Below are positions 47,309-58,845 of a stretch of 64,000 bases of DNA, piece after piece; within the stretch, counting starts at the first letter, position 1, and each line of letters starts with the position of its first letter. The position numbers were made by a program, and so were the translations under genes. Under the pieces are notes generated by a model. The model ran no database searches, was not told the origin of the DNA, and worked only from the letters and a program-made list of their open reading frames with translations. The DNA is from Allium sativum (lineage: Eukaryota; Streptophyta; Magnoliopsida; Asparagales; Amaryllidaceae). Where the stretch lies: NCBI GenBank assembly GCA_030737875.1, contig CM060920.1:483878861-483942860 (forward strand). The letters are read 5' to 3'.

Positions 47309-47339
47309 ATTCTGATGATTGATATATCATCATCAGAAT
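47309..47339. other. Palindromic hairpin in the giant-LTR interior
   Basis: ATTCTGATGAT, nine-base loop, ATCATCAGAAT: a perfect 11 bp stem about 325 nt downstream of the PBS. A related CTGATGATG/CATCATCAG hairpin lies in the LARD-like element at 36733-36757 although most surrounding sequence differs. Confidence 0.6.
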
Positions 47340-47614
47340 TTATATTCGAGTGACGAACGTGTAATATCTATATATTTCCATTAGACTGGTGTGAGAACCA
47401 AAATTAGATAGGGCTAATTGTTGTGATTTGGCATCAAAAACATGATTTTTGACTATGTATCGAAATTATGAATTTCAAACTCTAATTCACTAATTGATTG
47501 ATGTTTGTGTTGTTTGTTTATTTGTTTGCTCATTTTTAACCAATTAGCCTAATTGCATCAAATATTGACTTATATTGAAAATTGGTTGCATTTGCCTGCA
47601 TATACATGTATATC

Positions 47615-47860
47615 ATTGAACAGGTCATAGCAAGGAGGCTAGAGCAGAGAATAAAATTTGTTTGCCCGACAAATAGGTACATGTTTACTACATAATTTCC
47701 TGTTTTGTTTGGGTGATGATGATTTTGTGAGCCTATTGGCTAGCCGCTTGGCTTTTTCTTTTTCTTTTTGAGATCTGAAGGACCGGGGAGGCTATTTGAA
47801 ATTCCCCGATGCTCCCGGTGCAGGGGAGGTTATGGCGAAATTTTTCAAAAATTTAGGGTG
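47615..47860 (+). other. Conserved block M (double hairpin, polypyrimidine tract, GGAGGTTATGGCGAAA)
   Basis: AGCC-TATT-GGCT followed directly by AGCC-GCTT-GGCT (47730-47753), then TTTTTCTTTTTCTTTTTG, GGAGGCTATTTGAAAT and GGAGGTTATGGCGAAATT. It occurs in both non-autonomous families and in the 60037 element, so it is more conserved than anything around it. Confidence 0.75.
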
Positions 47861-47989
47861 TTAGCCAAATTTTTGAAATTTTGAAAATTCTCAGAAACTG
47901 AAAGGTTGGAGAATGGAAGCCAGATCGAACGTAGTGTTGATTAATCAAACCACTTTCGACTTTGTTCCTTTTCGGGGACGAAAAGTTTT

Positions 47990-48002
47990 AAGTGGGGGAG
48001 AT
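47990..48002 (+). other. Polypurine tract of the giant-LTR element
   Basis: AAGTGGGGGAGAT directly before TGTAACAACCC. Upstream TTCGGGGACGAAAAG matches the context of the LARD-like element on the minus strand at about 34390-34410. Confidence 0.88.
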
Positions 48003-51000
48003 TGTAACAACCCGTAAAATGCGAGCCAGTTTGAAATTTTTATTTTGGCAATTTTAGCGAATTTTGATTATTTAAAATGAATTATTTTAAATAATATCGG
48101 CGAGAAATTTAATTTGAATATAATTCGACGTATATATTATATACGTCGTCGTTAGAATATATATAATTTTATTTATTATTATAAATAGAATTGAAAATGG
48201 CGCGGTAGTTCGATAATTCGATTTCAAACTTCAATTGAATGTACCGGGTGCAAAACAATCCGGATTTTAGTGAAACCAAAAATAATGGAATCGAATAGTG
48301 AATATCTTTCCAACGAATCCGAAAAATCAAAAGTTCGTAGCGGGAATCAAAAGATATGTCCGGTTGAAAATTCTGAATAGTCGCTATGGAATTCAGACCC
48401 TTAAAAATGGACATTTTGCAAATGACCTCGGATTTCGACGAAACCAGTTTTGTTGGGTCCGGGATGTGAAGTTATTGCTAGATTCCAAATTTCATAATTT
48501 TTCGAATCAATATGTGAGCGTGGCAAAGGAAAACGCGTTTGACCAGTTTCAGTTGATTTTAATCGACTGGAAATTGGCCATTTTTCAAACGGTCTCAGAA
48601 TTCGACGAAACTAGTTTTGTAGGACCGTATCGTCAATACGAAGCTAGAAAATATTTTTCTGGAATTTTTCTAGTTAGTATGTGACCCCGGTAATTTGAAA
48701 TGTACGTTTAAAATTCAATATAGTGATTTAAATGTAGACTTAACGAAAACTGATCGAAACAGTCGAATCAGCTTGCGATACATATCCCATTGTGTTCGGA
48801 ATGGGGGTAAAACGCTATGGACGACAGGCGGTGGGCCTCGTTTCGAGGTCTTATGTAAAAGTCAACCTTTTTGCAAAATATAATAATTAAATAATAAATA
48901 AATAAATAAAAAAATATAATTCCCTCCTTTACCTTTCTTCCTGGCCCCCCCCCCTTTTTTATTTCTTCAATTCAGATCGACGTTATAAAAAAAAAAAAAA
49001 AAAAAAAACCTAAACAAGATCGAGCGCCTCCCTCCAGACGTCGCCGCCCCCCCCCCCCTCGAGACGCCGACGAACCCCTCGACGCCGCCCTCACTATCGA
49101 AGACTCGAAGCCCCCGTTCTCGACACAGAAGCCGCCGCCACCTCGAAGCCTCCCCACCGACGAACTACAGAAAGCCCCCAGCCGACGATCTTTCCACCGC
49201 CGACAGCCACTGATTCCCCTCCCCCCCTCTCTCTTCGCAGAAATGTAAGTTTTTTTATTTTTGTTTTGTTTTGTTTTGTTATTTTAATGATTTTAAAACT
49301 GTTCTGTTTAATTAGAATTATAACTGAAATTTAATTAGGATTGAAACTGATTTTTAGTGATTTTTAAAAACTGATTTTTAGTGATTTTTAAAAACTGATT
49401 TTATTTTGTTTTAAAAACTGATTTTTATCTACCTTAAAAACTGTTTTTTTTTATGTTGTAAAGTTATAAAAATGTAATCTTTTATATAACATGGAAGTAA
49501 AAATATGATTTTTATATTTTTAAAGTATTAAAAATATAGTCTTTACTATATAGGTGATGTCAAAATATAATTTTTGCATGATAGGAATATTAAAAATATG
49601 ATTTTTATATTTTTAAAAGTATTAAAAATATGATCTTTATGGGATAGAGAAGTTAAAAATATCACCTTTGTATATGTGGCAAAATAAAAATCTGATTTTT
49701 ATATTTTTTTTATATACGTGGAAATAAAGCAGATATTTTTATAATGATGAAAACTTTATTTTTAAAGAGGCGAAAACTTTATTTTTAAAGAGGCGAAAAC
49801 TTTATTTTTATAAAGGCGAAATCTATATTTTTATAGGGGCGAAATCTATATTTTTGAAATAGAATTTTTATCTATATATTAGCGGGAAGGAAATATGATT
49901 TTTATACATTGAATAGCATTGTAAAAATTCGATTTTTAAATATATGAAGTGATTATAAAAATATGATTTTTTAATTTGAAAACGAATAAATAAAAATGTG
50001 ATTTTTTATTTTAAAGACATCAAAATATAAAAATGTGTGATTTTTATATATGTAGTGACTACGGGCAACGAAGATGATAAAAAGGCGAGGACGACGAAGA
50101 CTTCTGCAAATGAAGAGCCGTGGAGCTAGGATAGCTATATGTGAGAATTTCTCACCTTTCAATTTATTTTTCTAGTTATTTATATATATACTAGGATGCA
50201 GACGGTGCTTAGTAGCACCCGACACAATCGTCCACAGACCATGGACTTGTTTGTTTGGTTGCATAGATTAGTTGAATTATTTGTTTGAAATGAATTGAAT
50301 TGTTTGGTGAGATGAAATTGATTTGATGATGTGTGAATGGCGTGGGCCTTCACTAGACCGGGGATAAGGCTAGGCCTTGTCCCGTTTCTAGTATCGTGCC
50401 GTTATGCCGCCGAAATTTTCTAAAATGTGTTAGAAAATAAAAATATCATTTTATTGTGTAGATGAATAATAGAAATTCATATGTTGGAATAAAATGTTTT
50501 GTCGTTAAAAATATAATTTTTAACGTGATTAGAAATATAGTGAAAGTGAATAAAATAAAATATTCATTTACAAACCAGACGGTTTGTTTATGTACACTTA
50601 TTTGAATGACATTGATTGGGACGATAAATTTTACACATCGCCCAACAGCACAAATAAAATATGTGTTTGATTGTTTGAAACCCCACACGGGTGTAGGGAT
50701 GAAATTTGAAGTTCACTCATCCTGATTGATTAAATATGTCGATCGGTTGATTGACAGGCTGTTTTAAGCGTTGGATATCTATATTTGATGCTTATACGGT
50801 GTAGTGCACTTTGGTTGATGGTTGATTATTTATCGTTGCTATTATATACATGTGTTGTATGGAAATCCATATAATTAATTTTATATGGTAATTGATTGGG
50901 CCTCATTCCAATTTGAAAAATAAAGAAAATTTGAAAATGTCAATATATGAAGCCGTGTTGATTAGAGTAACGCCATTTTGACGTGAACGATATTTATATC

Positions 51001-54000
51001 GATTTTATTCATTTTAAAATGAATATTAAAAAGTAATTTTGAAATCAAATATTTCGAAATGAATTGAATTGAAAACGAATTCAAAGTGAATTGAATTGAA
51101 AACGAATTCAAAGTGAATTGAATTGAAAACGAATTCAAAGTGAATTGAATTGAAAGTGATTTCGAAATGAATTGAATTGAAAACGAATTCAAAGTGAATT
51201 GAATTGAAAACGAATTCAAAGTGAATTGAATTGAAAACGAATTCAAAGTGAATTGAATTGAAAACGAATTCAAAGTGAATTGAATTGAAAACGAATTCAA
51301 AGTGAATTGAATTGAAAGTGATTTCGAAATGAATTGAATTGAAAACGAATTCAAAGTGAATTGAAAGTGATTTCGAAATGAATTGAATTGAAAACGAATT
51401 CAAAATGAATTGGAAGCAATTTGAAATGAATTCAAATTGAATTGAAGTTTGAATTGAATAGAAATGAATTTTAAAACGAATTTATAGAGAAGAATTCAAT
51501 TTTGCTTTGAATTGAGATGGAAGTTGAAATAGATTTTGAAACGAATTTTAAAACTATTTATATAATTCGTTTTAAATAGAAATCGACGAAGTATATATTA
51601 TATATATTATATATATAATATAATGGCCTGAATAGAACGCGCCGCGCCGCGGCAGTTCGCGAATTTCGACCATTGATTTCAAATGGACGTTACGGGAGAT
51701 CCGACCGTCGGATTCTCCTAAAACCGGAACCGTTGGGTTCGTATCGAAAAGAGCTTTCTAGCGAATATTAGAAATTTGAAATCTAACGGTTGGATTTGGA
51801 ATTATGTCCAAATCAAATTTGAAAAAGGTCGCTGTAAGTGCAGTTCGATGGCCATTGATAGAAATCGACTGTACGGGCCTTGATAAAATTATTAAAAATA
51901 GTAATAATTTGTGTAAAATCATAAGAAATGATTTGTGAAGATTTGGGGTGAAAAACTTCATGTTTGAAAAGATAAAAATAGATTTTTATCGAAATAAGCT
52001 AGTTTTGAACTAGAATGATAATTCTATTTATTTTTAAATAAATAAATTGAATTTGAAAAGGGTTTTAAAAATAACCAGAATTTCCAATGATTGCATTGGA
52101 GTGGATTTGAATCGAGATTGTCTTCGGAATATTTCGATGTTGGAATTCGTGATTATACAGATGTTGTTATGGAAATTTGAAAGATATATATTTATATCGT
52201 TATTTCCAATACGACATTTGTTAGTCGTAGAATTCGATATTGAATATAAGCCGATATATTTTCTATTCAGAGCCTTGTATTGAATATCGAATGTGATTTG
52301 GGTTTGTCGTGAATGGTGTCTTCACTAACACTGTTCTTGAACCCAGTTGAGAAATGATTAAATCTTTTTAGTTAGATTTAATGAAGTGTACCAATTAAAC
52401 GATATTTAATTGGAATTGAATTGGTATTGATTTTTGGGTTTATCGTGAACAGTGTTTTAAATAACACTTGTTCTTTAACCCGATAATTAATGGAATGTGA
52501 CTTTGGGTTTATCGTGAACCGTGTTCTAAATGACACGGATTCTTTAACCCAGTTAAAGATTAAAACTAAGTGGAGTTTTAATGAATCTTTAATTAGATTG
52601 AAATGGTCGAGGATGGAGTATCACCAGTTTTGCTCCAGGCGATAGTTAAATCTTTAATTAGATTTGAACGTGAAATGGTAATTGAATTTACCGATAACAC
52701 TGTGGTGTTAGATATGAAGTATCACCAGTTTTACTTCATGGGATGAATAGGTTGGGATTGGGAAATAAAATAAATGATTACTTCGGTGTGGTTCGCTAAT
52801 CCCGACTAGTTTGAATTGATATTCAAAGGAGATTAAAGAATAAATCCAAGAATTTATCTTTGATAAAATTAATGGGAACTTTTCCCAAAGTATAGGAATA
52901 TTTGAATAAAAGAATATTCTGAATTGGAATGAGGCGTATGTTGTGTTTGTGTAACACTTTTATAATATATACGCGAGTTATTCAGAAAGACCGGGTTTAT
53001 CCCATTCTGAATAACTGATTCGACGTGGTGTCGAAGATGAAGACGGTGGTCGAAGACCAGAAGTCTTCACGTCGTTTGGGTGATTACTGATGATCTTGAT
53101 TGGGCTGTACACCCAAGAAGATGGAAACAGTTTGTGATCGTCCAGACGTACTTGGAGATCGATGGAGATGCGGGGTACTAGGTGCCTCCGGTTTCGTTCA
53201 GACCCAGAACGGACTTGTAAATGGACTGTGTGTCTGACATTGGATTTCATTCTGTGTGACTGATATCGGTTGCATAGAGTGGTTTGCCTGTGTGGCATGC
53301 TAAGATGCAAATGATCAAGGCTTCTGTTGAAAAGCAAAGTCTTGTGGTGATGATCAAAGCACAGCCTGTGTGGCACAGCTTTGTGTAACGTGAATTCGCG
53401 AGCCTCGCACCCTGGTTTTGAACCAAAAACGGGAGAGGACATCAGGGAGGACTTGCGTTTCTTTCTAGCTAGAAGTGGCGTCAGTGGTTTTACACGCCCT
53501 GACGAGTTTGACTTATGTGGTTGTTGCTGTTGCGAGGCGCCTCGGTTATATCGGTTTCGGCCGATGCATTCTGGTCGGCTGACGGACCAGACTTACACCC
53601 CATAGGGTGGGTAGACGTAGTGTTCAGGCATAATAATCCACATCGGTGGACCGGCCCTGACGATCTAAAGGGTTGATGCGTTCTGATCCTGTGGCTCGGG
53701 CTAGAGAGTCACGAATCGGTTGAGGACTATCTTTTGCCTCGGTTCATAGATGGAAATCCAATTTCCAAATACGCGACTTTGCGGTTTTATTTGTAATCCT
53801 ATATATGGCGACATAGTGGGATGGGGCGCTCATGCCGCCTATGATTGATACTTATGATTTGAAGTTGTTTTATACACTATGCACTTATAGTAGTATCAAA
53901 TGATTTGTTTTAAACGTATCAAGCATTCTTTGGCTGTTATAAGGGAAAACCCTATCCTCGGCTGCGTTGCATTGTGTGATGGGACCTGGGTCTTATAACA

Positions 54001-54554
54001 GCTTCATTTTTCTTCATTTAGCATTGCGCTGTTTGTTTTATGCACTGGTATCCTTGGGAGGAAACCCGTTCCGTGTTATACGGCGTGGTCCCTTGATTTA
54101 CCTAATGATTTAAAATAAAGATTTATAACTGCTTTAGTTCTCACACCAGTCACATGACTGACCTGGAGTTTATTGTTTTAACCTAAACTCTGGGTGCCCT
54201 TATTTTGACACGGGCAGCTAGTAGTTTTGGTTTTGCAGATTTATATTCACAGGATCCTGGTTTACAGCTGGAACGATATCCGGAAAGCTTTGTATCCGTA
54301 TATCTACTTCTAGTTGTGTATTGTATTATTTTCCGCTGCGATGTATTTAAATGTAATTTAAATCTCTGATATTTCTGTGTAATATTCATTTTTACTCTGT
54401 ATATTCTTGTAATCTGATGCATTGTTGTAATAAACAATGAAACGTTCTTCCGTATGCGTTCTGTTTTGTCATGTTCTCAAACGATAGGGCGTTTCGAACG
54501 GCTTGAATCGGTCTAGCGACTGGTTCGGACTGAGCGAAATTCTCGATCGTCACA
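48003..54554 (+). repeat. 3' giant LTR (6552 bp)
   Basis: Near-identical to 40369-46970. Visible differences: a G/A change at 48362 against 40728, shorter homopolymer and TA runs, one fewer GGCGAAAACTTTATTTTTAA unit around 49760, a rearranged 27 bp array (51054-51410), and a few substitutions near 53400-54530. GC island 49015-49245. Confidence 0.88.
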
Positions 54555-54632
54555 TAACACCGTGGTGTTAGATATGAAGTATGACCAGTTTTACTTCATG
54601 GGATAAATAGGTTGGGACTGGGAAATTAAAAC
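54555..54632 (+). mobile_element. Left-arm giant-LTR fragment, continuation after the nested element
   Basis: TAACACCGTGGTGTTAGATA continues the LTR sequence interrupted at 40368 and runs to about GGGAAATTAAAAC. There it meets the inverted right arm (match begins TGAATAAAATCG at 54633). Confidence 0.75.
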
Positions 54633-55649
54633 TGAATAAAATCGATATAAATATCGTTCACGTCAAAATAGCGTCAATCTAATCAACACGGCTTCATAAA
54701 TTTCTATTTTCAAATATTCTATTTCACATATTTCTTTTTCAAAATAGTTGTTATTATCAAAATATTTCGTTCAACACATGACCAATCTCAATGGATGAGT
54801 ACTGTCAACACATGAACCTTTATTTTATATTGATAAAGATGTAAATTTTATTACTAAAATATTTCGTTCAACACATGACCATTCTCAATGGATGAGTACT
54901 GTCAACACATGAACCTTTATTTTATATTGTTCTTTATTTTCTAAATTGGAATGAGGCCCAATCAATTACCATATAAAGCTAATTATATGGATTTTCATAC
55001 AACACATATATAATAGCATTGAAAAGTAATCAACTATCAACCAAAGTGCACTACACTGTATAAGCATCAAATATAGATATATAACGCTTATAACAGCCTG
55101 TCAATCAATCGATCGACATATTTAATCAATCAGGATGAGTGAACTTCAAATTTCATCCCAACACCCGTGTGGGGTTTCAAACAATCAAACACAGATTTTT
55201 ATTCGTGCAGTTGGGCGATGTGTAAAATTTATCGACCCAATCCATGTCAGTCAAATCAGTGTACATAAACAAACCCTCTGGTTTGTAAATGAATATTTTA
55301 TTTTATTCACTTCACGTTAAAAATTATATGTTTAACGACAAAGCATTTTATTTTAACATATGAATTTCTATTCAATTCATTTATTCTATAAAATGATTTT
55401 TGTTATTTTTCTAACTTATTTTAGAAAATTTCGGCGGCATAACGGCACGATACTAGAAACGGGACGAGGCCCAACCTTATCCCCGGTCTAGTGAAGGCTC
55501 ACGCCATTCACACATCAATCAAAATCAATTCATTTCACCACACAATTCAATTTCAATCAAATAATCTAACTAATTTATGCAACAAAACAAACAAGTCCAT
55601 GGTCTGTGGACGATTGTGTCGGGTGCTACTAAGCACCGTCTGCATCCTA

Positions 55650-55689
<40 letters not shown>

Positions 55690-55819
55690 CTAGAAAAAGA
55701 AATTGAAAGGTGAGAAATTCTCACCGAAAGCTATCCAATCATCTTGACTCTTCTTTTATAGAAATCTTCGCTAATCTCGCCTTTTGTCGCTTTCGTTGCC
55801 CGTATTCACTACATATGTA

Positions 55820-56104
55820 AAAATCGAATTTTTACTATGCTATTCAATATATAAAAATCATATTTTTACTTCGATGTTCAATATATAAAAATCATATTTT
55901 TACTTCGATGTTCAATATATAAAAATCATATTTTTACTTCGATGTTCAATATATAAAAATCATATTTTTACTTCGATGTTCAATATATAAAAATCATATT
56001 TTTACTTTGATGTTCAATATATAAAAATCATATTTTTACTTCGATGTTCAATATATAAAAATCATATTTTTACTTCGATGTTCAATATATAAAAATCATA
56101 TTTT
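55820..56104 (-). repeat. 34 bp tandem array, about 8 copies, right arm
   Basis: Units ATGTTCAATATATAAAAATC followed by ATATTTTTACTTCG, almost identical to each other. The left arm retains about three copies (37537-37640), so its breakpoint lies within this array. Confidence 0.85.
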
Positions 56105-56339
56105 TATCATGCTCCCTATAAAATAAAAACTGAACAAAGAAAATTATAGTGAAAGAAAATTAAACCTTTATTCATATGGACACTTCATAAAAATTCAGTT
56201 TTAACTTCATGACTATATAGGAATAAATACCATAACATTCAATAAACAAAAATCAGATTTTTTTACTTATTTTATTCCAACCAAAAATCTAATTTTAAAA
56301 CTGAAAATAAAAGAAATGCAAACGAATAATTAGAGCTCA

Positions 56340-56610
56340 CCTTTTCGGTGCCTAGTGGGGGAATGGCGCCGGACAGAGGTGCGGAAATCGAATGGGGGCG
56401 GTCGGACGTCCGAGGGTGGAGGTGGCCTAGGGTTTGGCTGTGGGGCGTGGGGTCTGCGGGTTTGGGGACTGGGGGGAATTCGACGAGGTCGCTGGAGGCC
56501 AGGGGAGGAGGGTTGGGGACCGGCGACGCTGGGGTTGGGGTTTGGCGATGGTGCGATGGTGGTAGGAGCGGTGGTGGCGGCCTCCGCCTTCATTTGTTCG
56601 GTTTTTTTTT
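56340..56610 (-). other. GC-rich island, right arm
   Basis: G-rich on the plus strand, hence C-rich on the LTR-sense strand. It ends at a donor-like AAAGGTGAGC (complement of 56335-56345). Same position as the other giant-LTR islands but a different sequence. Confidence 0.5.
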
Positions 56611-57579
56611 CTTTTTGTTTCTGAGCGAATGAAGAAGTAGGGGGGGCCAGAATGAAATAAGGGGGAGGGGAGAGAGAAAGGCTAATTTTATTTTTATTAT
56701 TATTTTAAATGCAAAAAGTTGACTTTTACATACGACCTCTAAACGAGGCTCACCGCCTGTCGTCCATAGCGTTTCACCCCCATTCCGAACACAATGGGAT
56801 ATGTATCGTAAGCTGATTTGATCGTTTCGATCAGTTTCCGTTGAATTTACATTTAAATCACTATATTGAATTTTAAACGTACATTTCAAATTACCGGGGT
56901 CACATATTAACTTGGAAAATTACAGAAAAATATTTTCTAGCTTCGTATTGACGATACGGTCCTAACAAAACTAGTTTCATCGAATTCTGAGACCGTTGGA
57001 AAATTGGCCAATTTCCAGTCGATTAAAATCAACTGAAACTGGTCAAACGCGTTTTCCTTTGCCACGCTCACATATTGAATCGAAAAATTATGAAATTTGA
57101 AACCTAGCAATAACTTGACATCATGGACCCAACAAAACTGGTTTCGTCGAAATCCGAGGTCATTTGCAAAATCTCCATTTTTAAGGGCTTGAATTCCATA
57201 GCGACTATTCAGAATTTTCAACTGGACATATCTTTTGATTCCCGCTATGAAATTTTGATTTTTCAGATTCGTTGGAAAGATATCTTCATATGGATCCTAT
57301 TATTTTTGGTTTTGCTAAAATCCGGATTGTTTTGCACCCGATACATTCAATTGAAGTTTGAAATCGAATTATCGAACTACCGCGCCATTTTCAATTCTAT
57401 TTATAATTATAAATAATTATTTATATTCTAACGACGACGTATATAATATATACGTCGAATTATATTCAAAATAAATTTCTCGTCGATATTATTTAAAATA
57501 ATCTAATTTAAATAATCAAAATTCGCCAAAATTGCCAAAATAAAAATTTTAAACTGGCCCAGATTTTCGGGTTGTTACA

Positions 57580-57687
57580 AATAACGAGTGGCCTTTCCCA
57601 AATTGGTGTGCTCCTCCTGCACTATATATCAGCTCCTTCGTCAAACCATTTCTCTCATCTCAAGGGAACAGCAGAAGAGTGTTAGCA
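57580..57687 (+). promoter_or_regulatory. Truncated native RBCS promoter and 5' UTR
   Basis: Only 108 bp separate the giant LTR end from the start codon. TATATAT at 57623-57629 is a good TATA box; transcription would start near 57650-57655, giving a short leader typical of RBCS. Only 43 bp of native sequence remains upstream of the TATA box, with no G-box (CACGTG) or I-box (GATAAG) in it, whereas RBCS genes normally carry these within about 300 bp. The missing elements were displaced by the insertion or rearrangement. Confidence 0.65.
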
Positions 57688-58433
57688 ATGGCTTCATCGT
57701 TGATGTCTTCTGCAACCATGTCAAGCGCATTTCTAGTGCAATCCAGCATGGTTTCTCCTTTCACCGGTCTTAAGTCAATGTCAAGCTTCCCCGTTACCAA
57801 AAAAGCCAATGCTAACTTCTCTAAGTTGCCTAGCAATGGTGGAAGAGTTCAATGCATGAAGGTACATATATCTTCTTATTTTTTCATATATGTTTACCTA
57901 GTTTTATTTAACAAGGGAGGAACACATGACATGATGGATGTATTACACATATTGTTATATATGTACAGGTATGGCCAATTGAAGGACTCAAGAAATTCGA
58001 GACCCTCTCTTTCCTTCCACCTCTAACTGATGAACAGCTCCTGAAGCAGATCGAGTACCTTATCCGCAATGGATGGATCCCATGCTTAGAATTCATCCAT
58101 GTAAGGACCCTCTGATTTAGTTAAATCCTGACTTATTTATTAATATGTACATACACATATAAATATGGATGGTAACAATAATTAACTTATATATACAATA
58201 TACAGGAAGGATTTGTGTCCCGTGAGACGGGAAACTCACCAGAATACTACGATGGAAGGTACTGGACAATGTGGAAGCTTCCCATGTTCGGATGCACCGA
58301 TGCCACACAAGTTTTGAATGAAGTAGGAGAGCTGAAGAAGGAGCACCCAAAAGCCTACTCCAGAATCATTGGATTTGACAACGTCCGTCAAGTCCAATGT
58401 ATCAGTTTCCTCGCCTTCAACCCTACACTATAA
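57688..58433 (+). CDS. RBCS: Ribulose-bisphosphate carboxylase small subunit, chloroplast precursor
   Basis: Nuclear-encoded small subunit of Rubisco, imported into the chloroplast stroma where eight copies cap the large-subunit core for CO2 fixation. Exons 57688-57861, 57969-58100 and 58206-58433, with GT-AG introns of 107 and 105 bp, give 177 residues. Residues 1-56 are the transit peptide ([16 protein letters not shown], with SPFTGLKS and a GGRVQC cleavage site); the mature protein starts [20 protein letters not shown]. Diagnostic segments are intact: [20 protein letters not shown] and [16 protein letters not shown]. The start is fixed by family alignment. The second intron favours a eudicot over a grass. 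Odd points: Ser at VSRE where Tyr is usual, and a short C-terminus (FNPTL). All reading frames are open, so it could be functional. Its promoter is truncated by a giant LTR, so expression is uncertain. Confidence 0.95.
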
Positions 58434-58845
58434 GTCCCCATTCCCTCTATATTACTACCACAATTCGCATGAAAAATTGTTTGAAATCGACATTTTCTGT
58501 TTGATTTTTGTCAGAACCATATATACTGGTGGTGCTCATAACCAGAATTATTGGAATCTTGGAGCACAATGTAACTTTGGTTTATCAATTTGAATTTTGT
58601 GCAAATTGCTTGAGCTGTATAGCATTGTATTATCTAATGTTTTTCTCTCTGAAATTTGAATTATCGGATGAGCTCCATGTCTCATGAATCTAGCCAATGC
58701 ATATTAGCCGACAAATTGTGGACTAATTTTTAATGTAACTTTTAAATGTTCACTACTTAGTCTCATTTTCCTCCTTATTTCATATCCACTTGATTAATTA
58801 CTCTCTTGATTACATTACTATTATGATTTGTGATATTCAGTCACG
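58434..58845 (+). other. RBCS 3' UTR and downstream spacer
   Basis: AT-rich DNA after the stop codon. A plausible 3' UTR runs to about 58700, with TTGTATTATCTAATG-type poly(A) context. No ORF of interest. It ends at the LTR of the next copia element. Confidence 0.5.

Larger units (their letters stand above)
46985..48002 (+). other. Non-coding interior of the giant-LTR element
   Basis: About 1 kb with no credible ORF. It holds the palindromic hairpin (47309-47339), an acceptor-like ATTGAACAG/GT (about 47617-47626), the phrase GCCCGACAAATAGGTAC (about 47664), conserved block M (47615-47860) and the PPT (47990-48002). Everything conserved here looks cis-acting. Confidence 0.7.
40369..54554 (+). 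mobile_element. Complete young giant-LTR, non-autonomous retrotransposon (14.2 kb)
   Basis: Two LTRs (40369-46970, 6602 bp; 48003-54554, 6552 bp) flank a 1032 bp interior. The 5 bp target duplication TAACA lies at 40364-40368 and 54555-54559. LTRs start TGTAACAACCCG and end GATCGTCACA; PBS and PPT are in place. By eye I count only about 15 substitutions between the LTRs, plus repeat-number and homopolymer changes, so the insertion is recent. No frame encodes gag or pol. The PPT context (TTCGGGGACGAAAAGTTTTA, then a purine tract) suggests a Ty3/gypsy helper. It is LARD-like but has the reverse proportions: huge LTRs and a tiny interior. The target is another LTR of the same family. Confidence 0.88.
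54633..57579 (-). mobile_element. Giant-LTR fragment, minus strand (right arm), ending 43 bp from the RBCS TATA box
   Basis: The minus strand starts TGTAACAACCCGAAAATCTG at 57579, a proper LTR 5' end, and runs 2.95 kb through the module (about 57200-57390), GC island (56340-56610, followed by GTGAGC), 34 bp array (55820-56104), the CCATGGAC block and the 97 bp repeat. It is truncated at 54633. The last 1.27 kb is inverted relative to 37537-38807 with almost no differences. Bases after the LTR end (AATAA) have no matching partner at the left breakpoint. Confidence 0.78.

Noticed and set aside
52978..53442. 154-residue minus-strand ORF in the 3' giant LTR
   Set aside because: The near-identical 5' LTR has only part of it (45610-45858) because single changes close the frame. 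No recognisable domain.
58369..58593. ORF overlapping the end of RBCS exon 3
   Set aside because: Different frame from the RBCS exon and running into the 3' UTR; a shadow.
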